Source of the DNA: Skeletonema tropicum
Taxonomy: Eukaryota > Bacillariophyta > Thalassiosirophyceae > Thalassiosirales > Thalassiosiraceae
DNA length: 64,000 nucleotides
Direction of reading: 5' to 3'
NCBI GenBank assembly: GCA_037178625.1
Contig: JAWZXG010000025.1
Span: 186,001-250,000 of the forward strand
The notes under the pieces were generated by a model. The model had not been told where the DNA came from. It was given only the letters and a program-made list of their open reading frames with translations, and made no database searches. This document shows, in pieces, positions 54,911-64,000 of this stretch. How positions within the stretch are numbered: position 1 is the stretch's first letter; each line of letters opens with the position of its first letter. Both the position numbers and the translations under genes were made by a program.

Positions 54911-57900
54911 CGATTCGCAGAACTGGCCATTTTGCTTTCTCTTGCAATTTTTTAATCGGTTCGTTGAAATGTTGCTTCCGGTCCAGTATATGGCACTGTC
55001 CGACGGGTATGCTTGATCTTTGGAGCCAAGTGTTTTGCCTCTGCTGGTAGCCACGTACATTGTTCCAAGAAACTTGCTAATCTCCCACAACTCATCTGCT
55101 GGATCTATTATCATGCGGTTCCAGCGGTCTCCTTTGTCGAATCCAGCTTCGAGTCCTTGACAGCGGTGGATGGTGATGGCGTAGGCAATTTGCAATGGCA
55201 TGAATAATGCGGTGCAGCATCCCCTGTTGCAAATCTGCTCGTAGGGTGGGATGGGCACGTGCTGTGCGCAATAAGTTGGGGTAGGATGCATTTGTATCAG
55301 TGGTATGAAATGAGTTAGTAGTGTTTTCGCAGAGAGTGGCAATTGTCTTGTGTCTTTCGTGTGTCAACTTTTACTCACCGTTGGGTTGTTCTTGTCCCAT
55401 GGGTCCTCGCCTGGTGGTGGTTTGTATGTAGGGAAATCCACAACAATGTACTTCGGTAGGCTAACCTCACCTTTACCGTTTGGTCCAACGGAGCGATCCT
55501 TATCGTAAACGATCTCGACTACTACCCCAATAGCTGAGACGTACAATCCTGAGTTGGGATCGATGTTGGCTGACTCCAAGCAAACATGTGCACCTACGCA
55601 CACATCAAAGGTGTAGAATAGCCTCCTGCCGTAAAAGTGCGACTGGTATGCTGTGTTATTGCCCGCCATCCTGCTGCTGAATTGACACCTGAGCCTAGCT
55701 ATTGGTACTTTCAGTCGTTCGTGTGTTTTGATCAGCATGTCTACGTAGGCAGTTGCATTTGTTTATTAGGTAAAATTGTTCAGTGATCGATTATACTAAA
55801 ATGATTCAATAAGCAAGCGATACTTAGTGCGGCAGTGCACATGCACACAAAATAAACTCACATGATAGTTGAATCAGGAGAGGCCTTCTCTCCGACAGGT
55901 ACCGGTTTAGACTTTTTCGTGACAGCACCTTTCTCGGACAAATCCGGTTCATCATCATCTTGAACAGGTTGATCACGGGAGCCCGAATGAGTTTTGTCTT
56001 CAAGTACAAGTTTCCCGTTCTCATCACTGGTGTGAAGTTGAAGGTTGAAAAAAAAACTTGTAAGTAAAAAGGAAAGACAGAATTTGTAAAACGGTACAAT
56101 GAACAAAAATACCAAAATCATTGAACCACACGAAATTTAACCTTCTCTCTTACCAAAAATGCTCACAATTTGAAGTGTACGGCGCTTGGCTTGTACCTCC
56201 TTTCTGAGCAATAGCGGCAAACATTAAGAAGTTGACCGCTGCAGACACCAGATCATCTTTGTCAGTAGAATCAGTCTTACCAACTGGGACATTCGGGTAA
56301 TGTTCAGACAGTTCATTCAGGATGTACTTGATTGACCCGACTTCAAAGACGGAAAGAGCAGAAAAGAGCAGTTGTTCCTTCTCCAACTTGGCAACGTCAA
56401 ACCCATCGCCTAATGCAACAGACGCTAGCAGCAAGAAGATACGATCGTCGGTACGCACCAAACGCCAATTGATGTCTGTTACGCTCAATGCAATGACAGG
56501 AGCCGACGGTTTAGCGGCAGTCTTGACCCCTGACGAAGTAAGACGTGCATCGACATTGCTCCGATTCCGCACGGCACGGAAGCCCTTACCATTACTACCA
56601 ACGGTGGATATAACTGGATTTGTGTTGCCAAACTTCATTATTTATTCGGACAATGTAGAAATGTGATGATGTAAATGATGCAATGCATAATTTATGAGAG
56701 CTGTTGAACGGCTCGACAACGTACAAACTGCCTACATAACCGCCGCCAACGCACCAGCGCAATAATCAGCAGAGAACAATGCAATCAATAACCAACCACG
56801 TCATGAAGTAAACGAGTTCCTTCGTAAGCTACGTCGGCAACACAAGATCTTGTGGTTCAACACATCGACAACACGTCGACAAAAAGATTCAGCTCAACAC
56901 AAGACGTCGACGTGGAGTTAAGAACTGACGTATTGATCAGTGCGTGGCCAAAGATCGGCAGTTATTCAAATGCAAACACGTCGGCAACCAACGTCGGCGT
57001 CTATTTAGACTTGCATCAATAGACGACTCGGCAGATAATGTAATTGAGCCAATGTCGACCTGAGTACTTGCTGCATGAACTTAAATACTTTTTTGTTCAT
57101 TGGATTTTGCCAACACCTGACTTCTGGTACTTTGTGACGTAAGACGATTGGAATCAAGTGTACTAATTCCTTAAGTAACGAAGTTTACCACGTCACTCAG
57201 AGAAAAAATTAAGAAAATAGAGGGTGACGGGGATGCACACCGGAAAGAACGAAGAAGCTCATCGACAATCTGACTTAATTAGCCTGGAAAAGTCCTTTTT
57301 AGCACAAATCAAGCGATTTTTAGATCTAAATCATAAGATATAGCATCTAAATGACAATCAAAATGGGCATTTCAGCGGGGATAGGAGGGGGGAAAATCCC
57401 AACACTTCAAGTTGAAGTTCCGGAAGTAATTTGCTCGCTACTTTGGATCTCCCCGATGGAAAAGATATGCCTTGTACGCTGGCCCACGCCCACGAAACGC
57501 CAACAAAACTTACGACCGTTAGAACAATGACAGCTACCACGCCTTTTCTCATTCTTGAGACCTTTTGATTCAAATTTTTTGTGGCCTGTCTCCACGCAAT
57601 TAGAACCGCTGATGAAGGTGGCTAAGCTCCACCGAAACTCGTAATTAATGAATCATAAAGAGTTCGGTTATATTGCTTACTACCATCATCTGGAAAAACT
57701 CCTAGCTTGTAATAAGGACTTCGTGGCTTATTGCATTCAAGACATTTCTTTTCACATTGATAAAGATTGACAACGTCATTGCAGAGCAACTTTATAGCCG
57801 TATTCTATTGTAAAGAGACTAATTGGTAAAATTGTGCACAGCACAATTATACCAATTAAGGCCAACGTCATTGCAGAGCAACTTTATAGCCGAATTCCGT

Positions 57901-58911
57901 TGTATAAAGACTACTGACAAGCCACACAGCAAATGGCCAACAGCAAGATGACGACACAATACTTTACAGGCCCCGAGGGCCCGCGCTGAACCCGCCACAT
58001 ACACCGCTGCACGCCACCACTATCGCACCATTCTGCGCGCCCCTGTTTAATTGTTAGTCGAGCAACATGGTTATGGCCTCGCGGAAGCAACCAGAAGCTA
58101 CTTGGAATCCAACATTAAATTCCATCGTGCATTCACATGCAAGGCTTGGGTAGGGATGATCACAGCAATCAATCAATATCTACGTCTCCTTACCACCTAC
58201 AAAGATGATGAACAGTACGCGGACAACGATAGTATTCCACGTGCCAACGTTCCCTACAACGAAGTGGAGCTGTGCAAGATTGTCTTGGCCAGCATGCCCA
58301 GAGAGGTTAGGGATTCTCTTCGAGTGACGTCTCCAAATCGTCCACTTGAAACAGAGCTGGAGCCTTTGGTCGCTCGCATTGACGCCATCTTGGCTCAGCA
58401 GAAGACCCAACGCGCTTCAAATGAAAAGGATAAGTCTACCAAGAACGGAGCTTCCAACCCCAACCCTAGAAACCAGAAGAAGAATGGTGGAGGTGGCGGT
58501 GGAGGTGGTGGTGGTGGCAATCCAAGTACTAAACCTACGCCTGAAAATCCCAAAGAAGGTGGGTGTGGCAACTGTCAGAAGAATGGAGTCAACGCTTGGT
58601 TTACCCATCCTACGATTCAATGCCGCAACTACGAAGTCAATGGTCAAAAGAAGAGGCGTGATGGTGAAAACCGTCAACTACGCGATCACGAAAAAGAAGA
58701 AGGATCTGTGAAGGACCTCATCAAAAGCGAAATTGCAGCCGCACTCAGAGACATGCGTTCTGGTGGTGGTGGTCGTGATCATTACAGGCATGACCGACGT
58801 GAGCGCTCTCGTTCTCGCTCTAGGTCTCGCTCTCGTAGTCCTGAATACCATCGACGCAGCCGTAGCTATTGCCGTCGAGATGACTATTGAATCATTGGGT
58901 CCGACACTCGA

Positions 58912-59596
58912 ATGGAAAATAGAAACTTAAAACTAAATAATGAATCTGATTCTTATGAACGTTCAGTTAAACGAAGGAAACCTAATACTATCGATTTCGA
59001 TTTGTATAACCTTGACCATTCGCCGATTAAAGGTGTCATACCCGATTGGAGCGGTGTAAAAGACATGCACGCATCGCTTCGTCAAAAAGTAATCAGGGGA
59101 AATGGACTTAAGACTGTTGTTGTCGCAGCGTCCCTGACCAAGAAGGGAAACCGTAACTCACGCCCCCCTTGGTTTTATTACTTGACTCCGGTGCAGATGA
59201 TGACATCATCTTTCTGCCCGATGAAGAAGTAAAGGCTTGTTTTGACCCTATACCTCTAGCTCATCCAAATGTGTGGACTACGTCCAATGGCCAGTTCAAC
59301 ACAGGTGAAGTCGCAGAACTATCTTTCTTGCTTCCGGAGTATTCTCAAAGTAAGATTATGTCTTGTACTGCTGACATCAGACGCATCCACAACAGGAGGA
59401 GCGTTCAATACGACGCCATTATTGGTGTTAAAACCCTTCATGCTTGGGGAGTTACTATGCATTTCAAAGAGAAAGTCCTTGAAATTGATGGCATCTCCCG
59501 TCCTATGAAAAACAAGGACGAATTCAAAGATGAAAACGTCTTGATGAACATCTATAATGAAGCCCTAGAGCCTCAGTCAACTAAAGAGGAGACTGA
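58912..59596 (+). pseudogene. pro: Protease region of retroelement 2, frameshifted
   Basis: Same as 19325-20004 but a C-run at 59163-59168 has two extra bases, splitting the frame just before LLLDSGADDD; a further 3-bp insertion adds a Cys. Cut by HelA J at 59597. Confidence 0.85.
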
Positions 59597-62500
59597 TCGG
59601 CCCTCGGGGCCCCCGTTCATGGAGTGCAGAGCAGCGTAATAGGGGGCCGCAGGTGCCCTTCTATTACAGGTGGGAAAATTCATTATTTTTCACCCCCATT
59701 ATTCTACAGAGTTATAGGTAGGAATCAGTACATGTGTTTTTTAGTGAGAAGGTTTACTTTAGGGACACGTAGAGTCCTCGGTAGAGACTACCGGCGTAGG
59801 ATCTGTATGTGTTCCTATGTAGAAAGCAAGAAGTACCTGTTGAAAGCGAGAAATTGACTGTACTAGATGCGCTTTTTGAGCATCTAAATCGGTCTGTACG
59901 AGAAAGAAATACAGGTTTTACACGGGCGTTAGTCGATTTAGTTTTTGTCTTTCTTCGTCGCGAGAAAATGTCTTTTTGTAAAACTGTGCTTGATATATCG
60001 AATCGTGCGCTTGCAGATGTTTTACTGATCACCAGATGCAGACGCTTAATTGAGTTGTTGTATTCTTTGTGTTGAGAAAGTGTCTGTTTTGTAAAACTGT
60101 GCAGTGATCAATTTTACTAATCACCAGATGAAGATCCTGCGAAGTAATCACTTGGGATTTCATGATCCTTCTTCGCTTCTTTCCACTTCTTGTTCGGGTT
60201 GGTTATGATGTTGGTAATCCTGGTTGTCAGGTCTGTCCTGTCTTTGATGAAATTGCCCTTGATTGCTGCTGCGTACGATGTTTCTGTGATTTCTTCCAAC
60301 TTTCTCTTGCTATACCTTGTCTTCGACTCTTCTGCCTTCCCCTCCAAGTATTTCACCCAATTTGCTCGCTTCTTGTACGATTCGCAGAACTGGCCATTTT
60401 GCTTTCTCTTGCAATTTTTTAATCGGTTCGTTGAAATGTTGCTTCCGGTCCAGTATATGGCACTGTCCGACGGGTATGCTTGATCTTTGGAGCCAAGTGT
60501 TTTGCCTCTGCTGGTAGCCACGTACATTGTTCCAAGAAACTTGCTAATCTCCCACAACTCATCTGCTGGATCTATTATCATGCGGTTCCAGCGGTCTCCT
60601 TTGTCGAATCCAGCTTCGAGTCCTTGACAGCGGTGGATGGTGATGGCGTAGGCAATTTGCAATGGCATGAATAATGCGGTGCAGCATCCTCTGTTGCAAA
60701 TCTGCTCGTAGGGTGGGATTGGCACGTGCTGTGCGCAATAAGTTGGGGTAGGATGCATTTGTATCAGTATGAAATGAGTTAGTAGTGTTTTCGCAGAGAG
60801 TGGCAATTGTCTTGTGTCTTTCGTGTGTCAACTTTTACTCACCGTTGGGTTGTTCTTGTCCCATGGGTCCTCGCCTGGTGGTGGTTTGTATGTAGGGAAA
60901 TCCACAACAATGTACTTCGGTAGGCTAACCTCACCTTTACCGTTTGGTCCAACGGAGCGATCCTTATCGTAAACGATCTCGACAACTACCCCAATAGCTG
61001 AGACGTACAATCCTGAGTTGGGATCGATGTTGGCTGACTCCAAGCAAACATGTGCACCTACGCACACATCAAAGGTGTAGAATAGCCTCCTGCCGTAAAA
61101 GTGCGACTGGTATGCTGTGTTATTGCCCGCCATCCTGCTGCTGAATTGACACCTGAGCCTAGCTATTGGTACTTTCAGTCGTTCGTGTGTTTTGATCAGC
61201 ATGTCTACGTAGGCAGTTGCATTTGTTTATTAGGTAAAATTGTTCAGTGATCGATTATACTAAAATGATTCAATAAGCAAGCGATACTTAGTGCGGCAGT
61301 GCACATGCACACAAAATAAACTCACATGATAGTTGAATCAGGAGAGGCCTTCTCTCCGACAGGTACCGGTTTAGACTTTTTCGTGACAGCACCTTTCTCG
61401 GACAAATCCGGTTCATCATCATCTTGAACAGGTTGATCACGGGAGCCCGAATGAGTTTTGTCTTCAAGTACAAGTTTCCCGTTCTCATCACTGGTGTGAA
61501 GTTGAAGGTTGAAAAAAAAACTTGTAAGTAAAAAGGAAAGACAGAATTTGTAAAACGGTACAATGAACAAAAATACCAAAATCTTTTGAACCACACGAAA
61601 TTTAACCTTCTCTCTTACCAAAAATGCTCACAATTTGAAGTGTACGGCGCTTGGCTTGTACCTCCTTTCTGAGCAATAGCGGCAAACATTAAGAAGTTGA
61701 CCGCTGCAGACACCAGATCATCTTTGTCAGTAGAATCAGTCTTACCAACTGGGACATTCGGGTAATGTTCAGACAGTTCATTCAGGATGTACTTGATTGA
61801 CCCGACTTCAAAGACGGAAAGAGCAGAAAAGAGCAGTTGTTCCTTCTCCAACTTGGCAACGTCAAACCCATCGCCTAATGCAACAGACGCTAGCAGAAAG
61901 AAGATACGATCGTCGGTACGCACCAAACGCCAATTGATGTCTGTTACGCTCAATGCAATGACAGGAGCCGACGGTTTAGCAGCAGTCTTGACCCCTGACG
62001 AAGTAAGACGTGCATCGACATTGCTCCGATTCCGCACGGCACGGAAGCCCTTACCATTACTACCAACGGTGGATATAACTGGATTTGTGTTGCCAAACTT
62101 CATTATTTATTCGGACAATGTAGAAATGTGATGATGTAAATGATGCAATGCATAATTTATGAGAGCTGTTGAACGGCTCGACAACGTACAAACTGCCTAC
62201 ATAACCGCCGCCAACGCACCAGCGCAATAATCAGCAGAGAACAATGCAATCAATAACCAACCACGTCATGAAGTAAACGAGTTCCTTCGTAAGCTACGTC
62301 GGCAACACAAGATCTTGTGGTTCAACACATCGACAACACGTCGACAAAAAGATTCAGCTCAACACAAGACGTCGACGTGGAGTTAAGAACTGACGTATTG
62401 ATCAGTACGTGGCCAAAGATCGGCAGTTATTCAAATGCAAACACGTCGGCAACCAACGTCGGCGTCTATTTAGACTTGCATCAATAGACGACTCGGCAGA

Positions 62501-63514
62501 TAATGTAATTGAGCCAATGTCGACCTGAGTACTTGCTGCATGAACTTAAATACTTTTTTGTTCATTGGATTTTGCCAACACCTGACTTCTGGTACTTTGT
62601 GACGTAAGACGATTGGAATCAAGTGTACTAATTCCTTAAGTAACGAAGTTTACCACGTCACTCAGAGAAAAAATTAAGAAAATAGAGGGTGACGGGGATG
62701 CACACCGGAAAGAACGAAGAAGCTCATCGACAATCTGACTTAATTAGCCTGGAAAAGTCCTTTTTAGCACAAATCAAGCGATTTTTAGATCTAAATCATA
62801 AGATATAGCATCTAAATGACAATGAAAATGGGCATTTCAGCGGGGATAGGAGGGGGGAAAATCCCAACACTTCAAGTTGAAGTTCCGGAAGTAATTTGCT
62901 CGCTACTTTGGATCTCCCCGATGGAAAAGATATGCCTTGTACGCTGGCCCACGCCCACGAAACGCCAACAAAACTTACGACCGTTAGAACAATGACAGCT
63001 ACCACGCCTTTTCTCATTCTTGAGACCTTTTGATTCAAATTTTTTGTGGCCTGTCTCCACGCAATTAGAACCGCTGATGAAGGTGGCTAAGCTCCACCGA
63101 AACTCGTAATTAATGAATCATAAAAGTTCGGTTATATTGCTTACTACCATCATCTGGAAAAACTCCTAGCTTGTAATAAGGACTTCGTGGCTTATTGCAT
63201 TCAAGACATTTCTTTTCACATTGATAAAGATTGACAACGTCATTGCAGAGCAACTTTATAGCCGTATTCTATTGTAAAGAGACTAATTGGTAAAATTGTG
63301 CACAGCACAATTATACCAATTAAGGCCAACGTCATTGCAGAGCAACTTTATAGCCGAATTCCGTTGTATAAAGACTACTGACAAGCCACACAGCAAATGG
63401 CCAACAGCAAGATGACGACACAATACTTTACAGGCCCCGAGGGCCCGCGCTGAACCCGCCACATACACCGCTGCACGCCACCACTATCGCACCATTCTGC
63501 GCGCCCCTGTTTAA
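59597..63514 (-). mobile_element. HelA copy J (reversed, 3.9-kb derivative)
   Basis: Right end TCGGCCCTCGG at 59597, left end CCTGTTTAA at 63514. Flanks AGACTGA and TAGAGC restore the protease-RT frame. Same target position as copy B. Confidence 0.9.
60117..62103 (-). pseudogene. MBD exons 1-2 and helicase 3' region (copy J)
   Basis: Exon 1 62103-61619; exon 2 about 61490-61326; helicase 3' region 61202-60117 with the intron at 60842-60729, open to its normal stop. No MBD or ATPase core. Confidence 0.82.
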
Positions 63515-64000
63515 TAGAGCCGTCAAGATTTTGGATGCCAAGTATGAAGCCGCCGATCTAGAAAAGATCGTCGATGAAAATTGCTCTCATCTTTCCAGAA
63601 TGCAGAGACTTCAACTACTCAACTTACTCAAGAAACATGAGAAGATGTTTAGCGGATCTCTCGGTGAATGGAAAGGTGAGGAAGTCCATTTTGAGCTTAA
63701 GCCAGATGTGAAACCGTTCCGTGGTAGACCGTTTGATGTCCCACAGATACACAAAGCAACAATTATGAAAGAACTTCAACGCTTAATTGATATAGGAGTT
63801 CTGGAGCAGGTACAACAAGCAGACTGGCTCAGTCCATCTTTTATTATTCCTAAGTCAGACGGCACAGTCCGCTTCCTCTCCGACTTCCGCCAGCTTAACA
63901 AAGCGCTAGTGCGACGCCCCTTCCCGCTTCCTAAGGTATCGGGTATGTTGCAACAGATGGAAGGCTTTACTTTTGCCTCAGCGATTGATCTCAATATGGG
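63515..64000 (+). CDS. pol: Reverse transcriptase N-terminal part of retroelement 2
   Basis: Continues the protease frame after copy J; matches the 5' part of the RT at 6905-8279 through SPSFIIPKSDGTVRFLSDFR and reaches SAIDLNMG at the window end. Truncated only by the window. Confidence 0.9.

Larger units (their letters stand above)
50721..56638 (-). pseudogene. MBD exons 1-2 and helicase 3' region (copy H)
   Basis: MBD exons 56638-56154 and 56026-55862; helicase 3' region 55738 to 54911, then interrupted by copy I and resuming 50981-50721. The helicase frame is otherwise open, with 2-3 extra bases in the intron region near 55300. Confidence 0.8.
50201..58050 (-). mobile_element. HelA copy H (reversed), with copy I nested
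   Basis: Right end at 50201 (TCGGCCCTCGG), left end CCTGTTTAA at 58050. H sequence is 50201-50981 and 54911-58050. Inserted between T-A/T-T of gag (A-T on its own strand), frame restored. Confidence 0.9.
49382..58890 (+). pseudogene. gag: gag of retroelement 2, split by HelA H
   Basis: 49382-50200 and 58051-58890. Both parts keep the same frame; joined they match the 555-residue gag at 20026-21693, with one extra Gln near the start, a shorter polyglycine run and a few substitutions (one, Asn to Ile, in the knuckle segment THPT-x-x-C). The TGA stop at 58888-58890 is again in frame with the protease ORF. Confidence 0.88.
48583..64000 (+). mobile_element. Ty3/gypsy-type retroelement 2, split by HelA H and J
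   Basis: LTR, gag (49382-50200 and 58051-58890), protease (58912-59596) and RT (63515 to the window end). HelA H sits in gag, HelA J between protease and RT at exactly the same site as copy B in retroelement 1. Confidence 0.88.

Noticed and set aside
54650..55342. Leftward frame joining helicase sequence to HelA terminal sequence
   Set aside because: Produced by the nested insertion of copy I ending inside copy H; a chance read-through.
8280..63514. Tyrosine-recombinase (Crypton-like) element, because of no target duplication
   Set aside because: No recombinase catalytic pattern found; a PIF1 helicase and asymmetric inverted repeats point to rolling circle.

Overview
The window looks like a transposon graveyard from a eukaryotic genome, most likely a diatom or related stramenopile alga. 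That call is inference. It rests on GT-AG introns that restore reading frames, a Harbinger-type transposase with a diatom-like GFIDDS signature, Ty3-type retroelements, and the absence of any bacterial operon structure. No rRNA, tRNA, CRISPR array or ordinary host housekeeping gene was recognised.

The dominant element is a rolling-circle (Helitron2/Helentron-like) transposon family, called HelA here. It starts T(T)AAACAGGGGCGCGC and ends GGGGCCCCGAGGGCCGA. A 13-bp inverted repeat, GGCCCTCGGGGCC, lies about 67 bp inside the left end but at the very right end, so the repeats are asymmetric. Insertion is between A and T (once A and C, for copy I) without target duplication. At five sites (copies C, F, G, H and B/J) the interrupted reading frame is restored exactly by removing the element. 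Nine copies are seen: A 1-5732 (partial), B 8280-19324 (11 kb, the most complete), C 22790-28108, D 32942-36830, E 38745-42631, F 42891-46783, and H 50201-58050, I 50982-54910, J 59597-63514 (H and J reversed). A diverged relative, G (28654-48447), has the same 13-bp asymmetric repeat and carries D, E and F inside it.

HelA gene content, pieced together from A and B: a 133-aa protein (-); a 289-aa protein (+); a three-exon 1187-aa protein with a ParB-like GNHR motif (-); then, across an ~870-bp divergent promoter, a three-exon 912-aa protein with a methyl-CpG-binding-like (MBD) domain (+); and a PIF1-type helicase (+). B lacks most of the helicase and A lacks the end of the MBD gene. The interval between them, where an HUH Rep domain would be expected, is missing from every copy. 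C, D, E, F, H, I and J are ~3.9-kb deletion derivatives (C carries an extra retroelement) in which the left gene block was replaced by a ~337-bp foreign segment.

Other layers. Copy A ends inside a Harbinger-type transposase gene (5733-6683, -). A Ty3-type retroelement (-) spans 6905-22147, split by B; a second (+) runs from 48583 off the right edge, split by H and J; a truncated third sits in C (25672-27072). All share a 339/340-bp TG...CA LTR. A solo LTR (48793-49131) sits inside another LTR. An interrupted gag-like reading frame (22693-22789, 28109-28653, 48448-48582) is the oldest layer in the centre. A 500-N gap at 37010-37509 is flanked by noisy near-duplicates, so D and E are probably one insertion assembled twice.

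The most interesting signals are the MBD-domain protein on a rolling-circle transposon, and near-palindromes (core like AATTGTGCNNTGCACAATT) that recur in introns and 3' flanks of HelA genes but not in the two divergent promoter regions. Family G has a different palindrome in equivalent places.
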